NCBI GenBank assembly: GCA_947173495.1
Contig: CAMWFQ010000012.1
Span: 1-64,000 of the forward strand
Length of the DNA: 64,000 nt
Source: an uncultured Lachnospiraceae bacterium
GTDB taxonomy: Bacteria; Bacillota; Clostridia; Lachnospirales; Lachnospiraceae
Direction: 5' to 3'
Positions 1 through 8,255 of this stretch are shown here, piece by piece (position 1 is the stretch's first letter; the number at the start of each line of letters is the position of its first letter). The position numbers and the translations under genes are program-made. The notes beneath the pieces were generated by a model. That model made no database searches and was not told the DNA's origin. It was given only the letters and a program-made list of their open reading frames with translations.

Positions 1-76
1 ACTCTTCTTGAATTTTCAGACCTGCACTGCTGTTTATTTGTCAAGGTGCTCTTGTGTCTCTCTAGACAACTCTGAT
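1..76 (-). other. Probable rRNA operon leader (5' end only)
   Basis: Transcribed leftwards from the two consensus promoters at 77-105 and 152-180. Read on the minus strand it contains GCACCTTGACAAATAAAC, which resembles the boxA-type antitermination sequence (TGCTCTTTGA-like) seen in rRNA leaders and spacers of Firmicutes. No rRNA sequence is inside the window, so the rRNA operon itself is an inference. A different highly expressed operon is possible. Confidence 0.4.
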
Positions 77-105
77 ACTATATCACAGTTTTTTTTCTAT
101 GTCAA
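77..105 (-). promoter_or_regulatory. Strong sigma-A promoter P2, firing out of the window
   Basis: On the minus strand TTGACA (100-105) is followed by a 17-nt spacer and TATAGT (77-82). It lies about 75 bp downstream of a second consensus promoter. Tandem near-perfect promoters with A/T-rich upstream sequence are typical of rRNA operons. Confidence 0.75.
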
Positions 106-151
106 CACTTTTTTCATATAATTTTCCAGTTCTTTTTCAACTGGGAATTAC

Positions 152-180
152 ATTATACAAGATTCCTCAAAATATGTCAA
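152..180 (-). promoter_or_regulatory. Strong sigma-A promoter P1, tandem with P2
   Basis: On the minus strand a perfect TTGACA (175-180), a 17-nt spacer and a perfect TATAAT (152-157). The sequence upstream, 181-240, is almost pure A/T and could act as an UP element. A short dyad, CCAGTT/AACTGG, lies between P1 and P2 at about 126-144. Confidence 0.75.
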
Positions 181-260
181 TGTATTAATATTAATTTATG
201 TTTTTATCATAAGACATGAATAAACTATTAATATAAAACAATAACATACCTGTACCTGTC

Positions 261-295
261 AAAAATTTGGAAGTATCTCATTGGATACTTCCAAA
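261..295 (-). terminator. Intrinsic terminator of tRNA-Ser(GCU)
   Basis: A 12-bp perfect stem (TTTGGAAGTATC paired with GATACTTCCAAA, 266-295) with a 6-nt loop. On the minus strand it is followed by TTTTT (261-265). It lies just downstream of the tRNA and upstream of the leftward promoters, so it insulates them. Confidence 0.8.
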
Positions 296-312
296 TCTAC
301 TGGCAGGTAAAA

Positions 313-400
313 CGGAGAAAGAGGGATTTGAACCCTCGCGCCGCGTGAACGACCTACACCCTTAGCAGGGGCGCCTCTTCAGCCTCTTGAGTATTTCTCC
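313..400 (-). tRNA. tRNA-Ser (anticodon GCU)
   Basis: An 88-nt class II tRNA. The acceptor stem pairs GGAGAAA (394-400 complement) with TTTCTCC (314-320 complement), followed by discriminator G at 313. The anticodon loop reads CTGCTAA, giving GCU for AGC/AGU serine codons. A long variable arm and the T-loop GGTTCAAATCC are present. The CCA end is not encoded. It has its own promoter (456-484) and terminator (261-295), so it is monocistronic. Confidence 0.95.
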
Positions 401-455
401 ATGCTCTGAATTCCACCATTACCAATATTTATCTGCGCCCTACAACGCAAATGTT

Positions 456-484
456 ATTATACATAAGCAAATTTTGTTTGTCAA
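456..484 (-). promoter_or_regulatory. Sigma-A promoter of tRNA-Ser(GCU)
   Basis: Perfect TTGACA (479-484), 17-nt spacer and perfect TATAAT (456-461) on the minus strand, about 48 nt upstream of the mature tRNA 5' end. Confidence 0.85.
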
Positions 485-504
485 TGCCTTTTATGCGGGA
501 TTAT

Positions 505-894
505 TCAAAAAATAAAGGATAATCCCCATATCTTTAAAAAATATACTGAAAATCCTGCTATAAGAACCGCCTCTGCAAATCCGACAACCGCCCCCAGCAG
601 CTTATCTACCCCTTTAATGACAGGAAGCTTTGAGATCAGTTCCAGAGATGTAAGCAGGATATGTGCCAGACGATAAACCAGGCACACTACAAATAGTACC
701 GCTACTATTTGAATCACTTTTGTAATCTCCTGCTCCAGATAACTTCCTATTGCTCCTAAAATAAGGACCACGCAAAATCCTGCGACAGCTATTGCGATCA
801 GTGAGATTATTTCCCGAACCATTCCTTTTCGAAATCCTGCCGTAATTCTCCATATAAAAATCAGGGCAATTATTATCAGTGAAATATAATACAT
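505..894 (-). CDS. CvpA-family membrane protein
   Basis: 129 residues, almost entirely hydrophobic, with four predicted membrane segments (about 2-20, 28-50, 58-83 and 100-124). A basic, glycine-containing loop, FRKGMVREI, after the first segment is typical of the CvpA family (colicin V production protein / YshB-like). The start is supported by AGGAAGGTACAA immediately before the ATG. It sits 31 bp downstream of the beta-propeller-like membrane protein, with which it is probably co-transcribed. CvpA homologues are linked to envelope integrity in other bacteria, but no molecular function is established and none is visible here. A short size with no C-terminal extension is normal for the family. 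Confidence 0.75.
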   Translation of the reverse strand: MYYISLIIIALIFIWRITAGFRKGMVREIISLIAIAVAGFCVVLILGAIGSYLEQEITKVIQIVAVLFVVCLVYRLAHILLTSLELISKLPVIKGVDKLLGAVVGFAEAVLIAGFSVYFLKIWGLSFIF

Positions 895-925
895 TTGTAC
901 CTTCCTGTTATTAAAATTTCCGGCT

Positions 926-2137
926 TTATTTTAATTCAAGTATATCAATAGAATCTGATGTAACTGCAATATATTTATCAGCTGAAGCCGTCGGTATGAG
1001 TAACGAAGTATTTTTCTCAAAGGTTCCCCTGAATTTATCTGTCCCTTTGGTATTCCATACCTGGCACTCTATATCATTATAAATAATGATCTGATCCTTG
1101 CTGAAAATGATATCTGCATACTCAATATCAAAAAGCTGAGAATGAATTTTATTTCCTGTCTTATCATATACATCAACCCGGAAAGCTGCTTCTCCACTCT
1201 GATCATTAAATACCAGTCCCACATAATCTTCACTATAATGAATGCTTTGTACTTCTCCATCCAGCAGATTAGACGCAATGCTTGTCGGCTTTTCTATACC
1301 TGAAAAAAACACGATCCTATCATCCGACACAGCGAATGCCGTCTCATTATCCATAAACTGCACATATGGAACGATAGTGTCCAGATAATCATAACCGCTG
1401 ACGTAATTATCTGTTTCATTTTTTCCCACCTCGCCAAAGTTATAAAAAGCCACCGAAGATTTCATATTGCCGCTATCCACATACAGATAAGAAATTGCCA
1501 TCAGCTTTCCGTTTGGACTCAGCGAAACGCTTACCGGATAGCCGCTTTTATCCATAGTCGCCTTTGCATTTATGATCGGCTTCTCTGTATTTTCATTTCC
1601 GTCGTATACATATATCCTGGTAATATCAGCATCATCCAATATCGTTGCCACCACGCCGTTCTCGGAAACGCAGAGCGCTCTGAGCGGAAGATTCGTATTG
1701 ACGACTCCCTTTTCTCCATACTTGTCCATCACATAAACCGATCGCCCATTGTAATCTCCGATCGCCATCATCTGCCCGCAAATAGAAATCATAGGTGTCT
1801 GCATTTCATATGTACGATTCCACACGGCATTTCCTCTCGAATCCATACAGCTGGCCCCATCTTTACTGTATAAAAGAACATTTCCGTCCAGATTCTTTAC
1901 CGTTGCCCCCTGCACAATCGTTATCGGCGCCGTACCTGTAATCGCACTTTCTGTGAAAACCTTGTTTCTCCATTGTATTATAAAGAAAGAGATGACAGCT
2001 GCTACCAGTAAAATACCCAGAGCAATCCGGTAAAATATCGTCAGCTTATGGCCGCGGATTTTTTCTTTATAATCTATTTTTTTGCCGGCTTTCTGCCGCT
2101 TTTCTTTTTCTTTAAAATAATCCCGCACGTTTGTCAT
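926..2137 (-). CDS. Membrane-anchored beta-propeller-like protein (DUF5711-like)
   Basis: 403 residues. A basic cytoplasmic N-terminus (rich in Lys/Arg, about 1-32) is followed by one membrane segment (about 34-54) and a large external domain. That domain is made of repeated beta-strand patterns with blades such as VTVKNLDGNVLLYSKDG, PNGKLMAISY and NETAFAVSDDRIVFF, which look like WD/PQQ-type propeller blades. I believe this is the DUF5711 family common in Lachnospiraceae, found beside CvpA-like genes. The family name is from memory and not verified. The start follows GGAGATGAGCAC. Function is unknown. A surface scaffold or sensor role would fit a membrane-anchored propeller, but this is inference. 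Confidence 0.65.
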   Translation of the reverse strand: MTNVRDYFKEKEKRQKAGKKIDYKEKIRGHKLTIFYRIALGILLVAAVISFFIIQWRNKVFTESAITGTAPITIVQGATVKNLDGNVLLYSKDGASCMDSRGNAVWNRTYEMQTPMISICGQMMAIGDYNGRSVYVMDKYGEKGVVNTNLPLRALCVSENGVVATILDDADITRIYVYDGNENTEKPIINAKATMDKSGYPVSVSLSPNGKLMAISYLYVDSGNMKSSVAFYNFGEVGKNETDNYVSGYDYLDTIVPYVQFMDNETAFAVSDDRIVFFSGIEKPTSIASNLLDGEVQSIHYSEDYVGLVFNDQSGEAAFRVDVYDKTGNKIHSQLFDIEYADIIFSKDQIIIYNDIECQVWNTKGTDKFRGTFEKNTSLLIPTASADKYIAVTSDSIDILELK

Positions 2138-2174
2138 GTGCTCATCTCCAAATCTTTTGTGTCAAAACCGCTTT

Positions 2175-2798
2175 CTAGTTCTCTCTTTCTGTCAGAACAA
2201 CTGCTCTTTCAGCCGCCTCTACAAATCCATGCATCTTATTATAATCATTGATCGTCGTGACCGCCAGTGCCAATAAAATGATACATCCTCCATAAAAAAA
2301 TTTTTTTATCATATCTCCTATAGGAGAGGACAGTTTGGGCAAAGATAGTAGTTCCGCTTTCTTTATACCGGAGTACTCTTCTTTTTCTCTGCCTGCGTCT
2401 TCTTTCTTTTTCCTTTCATAACAGGAAAGCAAATAATTCTGCATAGCTTCATTTTTTTCGTAAAAGATATAATATCCTTCTTTTTTATCCGGAAGTTTCT
2501 GTCCTTTTCCATAAATATTAACGTAGCCAATCAATTCATACTCTTCAAAAAACTCTTTTCTGATCTGTTCTTCTGTCCGCCCCTGTTCCAGCTCTTCAAT
2601 GACGCATGCAGCACCATAAATCAGATAAACATACTGTTCCTGCTTATGACAGGCATGTCCAAAGAGTACCGCCCTGAGCGGAAATACTGTCATTTCTTTG
2701 CGCAGCTGGCTCAGATAAGTATAAACATAGTCCTCTATGTATACACGCGCTCTGCCCTCCGCCTTTCCCATTTGTCTGACCAGTTCCGGAAGCTGCAT
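2175..2798 (-). CDS. Conserved hypothetical protein with C-terminal membrane segment
   Basis: 207 residues, no family recognised. The open frame extends upstream, but those codons derive from repeat DNA. I chose the ATG at 2798, preceded by GGGGGAATCGTCAT, giving a protein starting MQLPELVRQMG. The first 130 residues are mixed helix/strand with MTVFPLRAVLFGH and a glutamate-rich region (EELEQGRTEEQ). A charged Lys/Glu-rich linker follows (about 130-150), then one membrane segment (FFYGGCIILLALAVT, about 167-186) and a short tail. It may be a tail-anchored cytoplasmic domain. It is 37 bp upstream of the propeller protein on the same strand and may belong to the same operon. Confidence 0.6.
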   Translation of the reverse strand: MQLPELVRQMGKAEGRARVYIEDYVYTYLSQLRKEMTVFPLRAVLFGHACHKQEQYVYLIYGAACVIEELEQGRTEEQIRKEFFEEYELIGYVNIYGKGQKLPDKKEGYYIFYEKNEAMQNYLLSCYERKKKEDAGREKEEYSGIKKAELLSLPKLSSPIGDMIKKFFYGGCIILLALAVTTINDYNKMHGFVEAAERAVVLTEREN

Positions 2799-2844
2799 AT
2801 GACGATTCCCCCATTTCTCAAATCTGCTCCTGCAGGCTGTTTTT

Positions 2845-3025
2845 ATTCCCGCGAGCAACGAGCCAAGCGGACATGCTTGCATGTCCATTCATGACAACAG
2901 AAGGCCTGCTTTCTGTTGTATGGCGACTGCCGCGAGGGTCAAAGACCTTATACATCGAAGATGTATTACGCTCTACTGCGTTGCAAGCTTGATGTCCCGT
3001 CAGCTTGCTGCGGGGTCTTTGACTT
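2845..3025. repeat. Composite palindromic intergenic repeat (family C)
   Basis: Fills the 360-bp gap between galM and the hypothetical gene at 2175. It contains the hairpins GGACATGC/GCATGTCC (2869-2886) and ACAACAGAA/TTCTGTTGT (about 2894-2919). A longer-range inverted repeat joins GTCAAAGACC (about 2938-2947) to GGGTCTTTGAC (about 3012-3022), with ACATC/GATGT and GCAAGC/GCTTGC nested inside. No open frame is plausible. Only one copy is in the window. The rest of the gap (3026-3158) holds a weak AAGCCG/CGGCTT hairpin near galM and nothing else I can identify. Confidence 0.6.
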
Positions 3026-3158
3026 TAAGTGTAACATAACGCAGATGGAAATAGGCTTGTAATTTATCGTAACAAAATGTGAATCCACATCCTTAATTAT
3101 CTTAGAGAGACACAAGCCGACACGCTTTGCGGGCCGGCTTTGGAATATCGAAATATCT

Positions 3159-4193
3159 TTAACAAAACTTATATACCGTTGTGCTCTTATAGCTTCTCTG
3201 CGGTCCAAACTCCGCGGAAGGGAACTCCGGCTTATTTGCCGTATCCGGAAAATACTGAGTTTCAAGGCAAAATCCGCTTCGAGGCCCATATAGGGCGCCT
3301 TCTTTTCCTTCTTGCGCCGTAATAAAATTGCCTGCATAAAACTGTACTCCCGGCAAATCCGTACAGGCTTTCATACAGCGCCCTGAGACAGGCTCCTGAA
3401 CAACTGCGAATTCTCTCAATTCACCGTCTGCATGGTCAATGACCCAGTTATGATCGTACCCTCCAGCCATTTTAAGCTGCTCATGCTCTGCTTCAATTTC
3501 AGCTCCGATTCTTTTCCCCTGCAAAAAATCAAACGGCGTTCCCAAAACATCTGCAATTTCTCCCGTTGGAATGGAGCCAGGGACTGTCGGTGTATAAGCA
3601 GACGCCCTGATCTCAAGAATGTGATCGTATATCTTTCCTTTGTTATGTCCTGCCAGATTAAAATAGGTATGATTCGTCATATTGACAATCGTGTTTTTAT
3701 CACTACTGACCTCATACTGAATCATCAGCTCATTTTCCTCTGTAATGGTATAAGCCACCCGGATCTTTTTATTCCCCGGGAACCCCATACTGCCATCAGA
3801 ATCTTCTAATGAAAAGATCACCGCGCCTTCTTCCTCTGTTGCATGAAAAACTCTTTTATGGTATCCAAGCTCTTTATGGCTGTGAAGGTTGTTCTCTCCA
3901 TCATTAACATCCAGTTGATATTTCTTTCCCCCCAGCACAAACGCTGCCTTTCCGATACGATTTGCATTCGGTCCGATCACCGCTCCAAAAAAACAGTCAT
4001 TCTCAAAATAAGGTTCCAGCTTATCATAGCCCAAAACCACGTCATCTATCTTTCCGTTTTTATCCGGAACCATTAGATTTACCAGGATTGCACCGTAGTT
4101 TATCACCCCGGCTTTCATTCCCTTAGAATTTTTTAACCAGTAACGGTAAATCTCCTCACCTTTTTTTGTTATTCCGAAAAATTCTTTTTCCAT
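3159..4193 (-). CDS. galM: Aldose 1-epimerase (mutarotase)
   Basis: 344 residues, normal for the family. It interconverts alpha and beta anomers of hexoses such as galactose and glucose. Visible signatures are the N-terminal VLGYDKLEPYFENDCFFGAVIGPNANRI-type segment (the substrate-contacting NR pair), LHSHKELGYHKRV, NHTYFNLAGH (catalytic His), GYDHNWVID and the terminal FCLETQYFPDTANKPEFPS-like region with the catalytic Glu. Codons upstream of the chosen ATG overlap the end of recR in another frame, so ATG at 4193 (with GAGGATTTCATAG before it) is the true start. The gap to recR is 13 bp. It is the last gene of a run dnaX-ebfC-recR-galM. An epimerase after DNA-repair genes is an unusual partner, so co-transcription may be incidental. 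Confidence 0.92.
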   Translation of the reverse strand: MEKEFFGITKKGEEIYRYWLKNSKGMKAGVINYGAILVNLMVPDKNGKIDDVVLGYDKLEPYFENDCFFGAVIGPNANRIGKAAFVLGGKKYQLDVNDGENNLHSHKELGYHKRVFHATEEEGAVIFSLEDSDGSMGFPGNKKIRVAYTITEENELMIQYEVSSDKNTIVNMTNHTYFNLAGHNKGKIYDHILEIRASAYTPTVPGSIPTGEIADVLGTPFDFLQGKRIGAEIEAEHEQLKMAGGYDHNWVIDHADGELREFAVVQEPVSGRCMKACTDLPGVQFYAGNFITAQEGKEGALYGPRSGFCLETQYFPDTANKPEFPSAEFGPQRSYKSTTVYKFC

Positions 4194-4206
4194 ATCTATG
4201 AAATCC

Positions 4207-4803
4207 TCACATTTCTGTTCTGCCTTCCAATGCACGCAAAAGCGTAATCTCATCAATATACTCCAGATCACCACCCACGGGCACACCGCTGGCAATTCGA
4301 GTCACCCTGATTCCTGTAGGCTTGATCAGCTTACTGATATACATTGCTGTGGTTTCCCCTTCCAGGCTTGAATTGGTCGCTATGATCACTTCTGAAACAT
4401 TATGCTCCAGGCGCGTCACCAGTTCTTTTAAACGAATGTCCCCCGGTCCAATTCCCAGCATAGGTGAAATCGCACCGTGAAGCACATGATAAACACCATC
4501 ATATCTGCCGGTTTTTTCATAAGCCGCCAGGTCTCTTGTGTTTTCCACTACCATGATCGTACTATGGTCACGTTTCTGATCCGCACAGACCGGACACACC
4601 TCATTATCTGTCAAAGTAAAACACTCCTTACAATAACAGACATTTTCCCTGGCATCAACAATTGTTTTTACAAGTCTGTTGACTCTGTCCAGAGGCATAT
4701 TAATCAAGTGAAAAGCCAGCCTTTGTGCTGACTTGGAACCAATCCCCGGCAATCCGGACAATTCATCTATTAATTTATTAATATGTCCGCTGTACAAATC
4801 CAT
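4207..4803 (-). CDS. recR: Recombination mediator protein RecR
   Basis: 198 residues, the standard length. RecR helps RecF/RecO load RecA at gaps. Visible are an N-terminal helix-hairpin-helix ([16 protein letters not shown], 15-30), a four-cysteine zinc site (CKEC at 58-61 and CPVC at 70-73) and a TOPRIM domain from about 80, with VVEN and a [12 protein letters not shown] segment near the C-terminus. It overlaps the ebfC stop codon by one base (TAATG), so the two are translationally coupled. The order dnaX-ebfC-recR is conserved across Firmicutes. Confidence 0.97.
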   Translation of the reverse strand: MDLYSGHINKLIDELSGLPGIGSKSAQRLAFHLINMPLDRVNRLVKTIVDARENVCYCKECFTLTDNEVCPVCADQKRDHSTIMVVENTRDLAAYEKTGRYDGVYHVLHGAISPMLGIGPGDIRLKELVTRLEHNVSEVIIATNSSLEGETTAMYISKLIKPTGIRVTRIASGVPVGGDLEYIDEITLLRALEGRTEM

Positions 4804-5153
4804 TAGAACGGAAGGCCTCCTCCCAGGCCAAGCCCTCCTGTCATCTTATTCATAATTTCAGCATTTGCCTCCTCTGCCATCCGAAGAGCCTCATTCGTCG
4901 CTGCCATCACCAGATCCTCCAGCATTTCAATATCATCCGGATCTACTACTTCTTCAGATAATTTTACTTTAGTCACTTCTTTTTTACCGGTTACAGTTAC
5001 TTCCACTGCGCCGCCGCCTGCTTTTGCAGTGAATTCCCTGCTTTCCAGTTCCTTTTGGTTTTCCTCCACCTGACGCTGCATTCGCTGAGCCTGCTTCATC
5101 AGATTATTCATACTGCCCGGCATACCGCCTGGGAATCCTCCTCGTTTTGCCAT
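4803..5153 (-). CDS. ebfC: Nucleoid-associated protein, YbaB/EbfC family
   Basis: 116 residues. A small dimeric DNA-binding protein. The Gly/Met-rich ends ([17 protein letters not shown] and [11 protein letters not shown]) flank a helix-strand-helix core with [17 protein letters not shown] and the strand [19 protein letters not shown], both hallmarks of the family. It starts directly after the dnaX stop codon with no gap, using a ribosome binding site, GGAGG, located inside the end of dnaX. It lies in the conserved dnaX-ebfC-recR operon. Confidence 0.95.
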   Translation of the reverse strand: MAKRGGFPGGMPGSMNNLMKQAQRMQRQVEENQKELESREFTAKAGGGAVEVTVTGKKEVTKVKLSEEVVDPDDIEMLEDLVMAATNEALRMAEEANAEIMNKMTGGLGLGGGLPF

Positions 5154-6752
5154 TTAAAAATAGTCCTCCGTTTCTTCCTCTAGCTCTTCTACTTCCATAT
5201 TAATTGCCTCGCTTACCGCCCTTGTCAGATCCGGATACAGCTCCCTGGAATCCCTGTTACCTTCGGCACTTTGAAACATTATCCGCATCTCTTTACCCGT
5301 AAAATCAGCAACAATCCTCTCCAGCTCTTCTCTGTGCTGCACTTCCTTAAAGTAATCCGACGGCAGGCCCTCCTGTACGATTACAAGAAGGTTTCCTTCT
5401 CCCGAAAGACTTGGATAGGCGGACTTCAGATACGCCTTCATAGGCATTGAAGCCTCTCCCACAATTGCAGGCCATCTTTCCACTGCCTGTCTTACATCAT
5501 CAGGCACTGCTTTGGGCATTTGTGCCTGAACTTCCGGAATCTCTGTCTGTCTTTCCGCTGTTATTCCCTGTGCTGCCTTCTGCCCCTGAATCAGCACGCC
5601 GCTTTCAAGCCTCTCCTCCAGCTGCCTGATCCTGTCTGCCAATGAATTTACATCCGTTTCCATACCGGGACGGCATAACTTAATCAGTCCTATTTCTACC
5701 AGTATTCTCTTCTGAGCTGCATAGCGTATCTGTCCTGACAGCTCCGAAAGTACCCGGATGTAGCGCATAATAATATCGTTCTCCGCAAGCTGTGCTTCCT
5801 CCTTAAGACGAATCAGATTTTCCGTTGAGACATCAATGACATCCTCAATTCCATCAGCCGTTTTCACTAAGAGCAGGTTTCTCAGATACCACGTGAAATC
5901 TGATATAAACTGAACAAGTTCCCTGCCCTGCATGATAATCTCTTCAAGAATACTGATTGCCCCCGTTACATCTCCCTCTAATACAATACGCAAAAGTCTG
6001 CTGAATACCTCTGTATCCACTGCCCCCAGTACATCCAGCACCTTATCATATGTCAACTTCTGGCCAAAATGAAAAGCAATGCACTGATCCAGCAGACTTA
6101 GCGCGTCGCGCATAGATCCATCCGCTGTCCTGGCAATATAGCGGATTGCCTTATCTTCTATCACAAGCTGTTCTTTCGCCATAAGTTCCTTCAGACGATC
6201 AGATATCGTTTCAACTGTAATCCTCTTGAAATCATAGCGCTGGCATCTGGACAGAATTGTGATCGGTATTTTATGAACCTCTGTCGTCGCCAGAATGAAT
6301 ATAACATAAGAAGGGGGCTCCTCCAATGTCTTTAGCAGCGCATTGAAGGCCCCTATTGAAAGCATATGAACTTCATCAATAATATAAACCTTATATTTAC
6401 CCTCCGCAGGCGAATATGTTACTTCATCTACAATTTCACGGACACTGTCCACACCGTTATTAGATGCCGCGTCAATTTCAATCACATTCATACTGGCCCC
6501 TGCTGCAATCGACCTGCAGATCTCACACTCCCCGCATGGGCTTCCTTCTTTGGGATTCTCACAATTAACGGCTTTTGCAAATATCTTGGCAATCGTGGTC
6601 TTCCCAGTTCCTCTTGTCCCGCAAAAAAGGTATGCGTGGGAGGTACGTTCTGCTTTAATTTGATTTTTCAGCGTGGTAACAATATGATCCTGTCCCTTTA
6701 CGTCTTCAAAAGTGGTGGGACGAAATTTTCTGTAAAGGGCTGTATATGACAT
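5154..6752 (-). CDS. dnaX: DNA polymerase III subunit gamma/tau
   Basis: 532 residues. The clamp-loader ATPase. In order: AAA+ Walker A CGTRGTGKT (44-52), zinc-binding cysteines at about 64, 73, 76 and 79, Walker B IIDEVHM (about 124-130), the SRC box LSRCQRYDF (167-175), collar domain III to about 365, then a tau-like tail. The tail has a Gln/Pro linker (IPEVQAQMPKAVPDD) and a folded C-terminal domain ending in an acidic stretch (EELEEETEDYF). No obvious A-rich slippery frameshift site making gamma was seen. It starts 50 bp after the phosphofructokinase gene, in the same direction. Confidence 0.97.
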   Translation of the reverse strand: MSYTALYRKFRPTTFEDVKGQDHIVTTLKNQIKAERTSHAYLFCGTRGTGKTTIAKIFAKAVNCENPKEGSPCGECEICRSIAAGASMNVIEIDAASNNGVDSVREIVDEVTYSPAEGKYKVYIIDEVHMLSIGAFNALLKTLEEPPSYVIFILATTEVHKIPITILSRCQRYDFKRITVETISDRLKELMAKEQLVIEDKAIRYIARTADGSMRDALSLLDQCIAFHFGQKLTYDKVLDVLGAVDTEVFSRLLRIVLEGDVTGAISILEEIIMQGRELVQFISDFTWYLRNLLLVKTADGIEDVIDVSTENLIRLKEEAQLAENDIIMRYIRVLSELSGQIRYAAQKRILVEIGLIKLCRPGMETDVNSLADRIRQLEERLESGVLIQGQKAAQGITAERQTEIPEVQAQMPKAVPDDVRQAVERWPAIVGEASMPMKAYLKSAYPSLSGEGNLLVIVQEGLPSDYFKEVQHREELERIVADFTGKEMRIMFQSAEGNRDSRELYPDLTRAVSEAINMEVEELEEETEDYF

Positions 6753-6801
6753 ATATCTTCTTTCCTTCCATGTGCCACCCCAAATCTATGGCAGCACCTT
6801 T

Positions 6802-7875
6802 TTAATCTCCAAAACTGATTCCCAGTAATTTTGCTTCTTTTACAATAGATGCATCTGGAGAAACCATCTTCAGCTTTCCGGCAACCTCATCCAAAGGCAC
6901 TTTTACTACCTCGCGATTCTTGTAGCCGACCATGAAACCATATTCGCCTTTGAGAATAAGCGCACCTGCCTCTGCTCCAAGGCGACTTGCAAATACACGA
7001 TCGTACGGACAGGGACTTCCGCCTCTCTGTGTATGTCCGGGAACCGTAACTCTTACCTCATGCCCGGTCTTCTCCAAAATGCGCGCGGCCAGTTCATAGG
7101 AAACAGACGGATATTTGTAATTTTTCATTTTTTCTTTGTATTCTTTCTTGGAGAGCTTTGCGTCCTCCTTGGATATAGCGCCTTCCGCCACTGCCAGAAT
7201 CGTAAACCTGCTTCCATTCCTGTTTCTTTCCTCGATTTTCGCTACTACTTTTTTAATGTCATATGGAATTTCAGGTATCAGAATAATATCTGCGCCGCCT
7301 GCCATGCCTGCATTCAAAGTGAGCCACCCGACCTTATGTCCCATTACCTCCACTATAAATACTCTGCCATGAGACGCTGCTGTTGTATGAATACAGTCAA
7401 TCGCATCTGTCGCGATATTCACTGCACTCTGGAATCCGAAAGTCATATCCGTCCCCCAAAGATCATTGTCGATTGTCTTGGGCAGAGTAATTATATTCAG
7501 CCCTTCTTCTCTCAGCAGATTCGCCGTCTTGTGCGTTCCGTTCCCCCCCAAAATCACCAGGCAGTCCAGACGCAGCTTGTAATAATTCTGCATCATGGCA
7601 TCCACTTTGTCCAGGCCATTTTCATCAGGATCCTTAATGGTCTTAAAAGGAGTACGGGAACTGCCCAGAATCGTGCCGCCTTTTGTAAGTATGCCGGAAA
7701 AGTCATGTCCTCCAAGCATTCTGAAATTACCGTAGATCAGTCCTTTATAGCCATCGATAAAGCCATAGATCTCAACCTTTTCATCACTGTTTACCAGGCA
7801 TTTTACCACGCCTCTCATGGCTGCATTCAATGCCTGACAATCGCCGCCGCTTGTTAATAATCCAATTCTTTTCAA
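6802..7875 (-). CDS. pfkA: 6-phosphofructokinase (phosphoryl donor uncertain)
   Basis: 357 residues, slightly longer than the 320-residue E. coli enzyme. It phosphorylates fructose 6-phosphate in glycolysis. Visible are LTSGGDCQALNAAMRG at the N-terminus, GGTILGSSRTPF, TIDND and MGHKVGWLT, and the C-terminal HTQRGGSPCPYDR. Two donor-specificity positions are mixed. The motif corresponding to E. coli GGDGS reads GGNGT, so Asp103 is replaced by Asn while Gly104 is kept (ATP-type). PGTIDND reads PKTIDND, that is Lys at position 124 (seen in PPi-dependent and group III enzymes). ATP use is likely but not certain. The start is TTG at 7875 with GGAGGTAGGGTAAA before it, and it has its own promoter at 7937-7965. 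Confidence 0.9.
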   Translation of the reverse strand: MKRIGLLTSGGDCQALNAAMRGVVKCLVNSDEKVEIYGFIDGYKGLIYGNFRMLGGHDFSGILTKGGTILGSSRTPFKTIKDPDENGLDKVDAMMQNYYKLRLDCLVILGGNGTHKTANLLREEGLNIITLPKTIDNDLWGTDMTFGFQSAVNIATDAIDCIHTTAASHGRVFIVEVMGHKVGWLTLNAGMAGGADIILIPEIPYDIKKVVAKIEERNRNGSRFTILAVAEGAISKEDAKLSKKEYKEKMKNYKYPSVSYELAARILEKTGHEVRVTVPGHTQRGGSPCPYDRVFASRLGAEAGALILKGEYGFMVGYKNREVVKVPLDEVAGKLKMVSPDASIVKEAKLLGISFGD

Positions 7876-7936
7876 TTTACCCTACCTCCTTGTCCAAATG
7901 TAATCCTACTTATTTTTTGCAGATCATGTATTAATT

Positions 7937-7965
7937 ATTATACATAATTTGGAACCTCTCTACAA
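7937..7965 (-). promoter_or_regulatory. Sigma-A promoter of the phosphofructokinase gene
   Basis: TTGTAG (7960-7965), 17-nt spacer and perfect TATAAT (7937-7942) on the minus strand, about 60 nt upstream of the TTG start. The downstream dnaX cluster may be read from it too. Confidence 0.7.
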
Positions 7966-8024
7966 CCTTTTTACCCTTCTAATTTTTGAATCTGTGTTTC
8001 CTTCCTGTTATATGATAAAATAGA

Positions 8025-8053
8025 TTGACTTGTAAATTTGAAAACAGTATAAT
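8025..8053 (+). promoter_or_regulatory. Sigma-A promoter of tRNA-Ser(CGA)
   Basis: TTGACT (8025-8030), 17-nt spacer and TATAAT (8048-8053) on the plus strand. It ends 16 bp before the tRNA. Confidence 0.8.
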
Positions 8054-8069
8054 TGATAATAAGTTTTCA

Positions 8070-8155
8070 GGAGTCGTATCGAAGCGGTCATAACGGGGCG
8101 CACTCGAAATGCGTTTGCCCTCCGGGGCACGAGGGTTCGAATCCCTCCGACTCCG
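8070..8155 (+). tRNA. tRNA-Ser (anticodon CGA)
   Basis: 86-nt class II tRNA. The acceptor GGAGTCG (8070-8076) pairs with CGACTCC (8148-8154), followed by discriminator G at 8155. The anticodon loop CTCGAAA gives CGA for UCG codons. A long variable arm and the T-loop GGTTCGAATCC are present. CCA is not encoded. It is a single-gene transcription unit on the opposite strand from the phosphofructokinase gene. Confidence 0.95.
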
Positions 8156-8158
8156 CTG

Positions 8159-8190
8159 AAACATATCGCAGCTTTTGCTGAGATATGTTT
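8159..8190 (+). terminator. Terminator-like hairpin after tRNA-Ser(CGA)
   Basis: AAACATATC pairs with GATATGTTT, with GCAGC/GCTG extending the stem around a TTTT loop. The downstream T-tract is weak (ATTACAATAA), so termination efficiency is uncertain. Confidence 0.5.
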
Positions 8191-8255
8191 ATTACAATAA
8201 GCTGGCCCGCTAAGCGTGTCAGCGTTTATTTTTCATAAAGAAACGGAGATCGCCT

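Noticed and set aside
7033-7857. Long open frame (274 codons) on the plus strand opposite pfkA
   Set aside because: It is the reverse of a well-supported phosphofructokinase; its composition is that of antisense reading of a coding strand.
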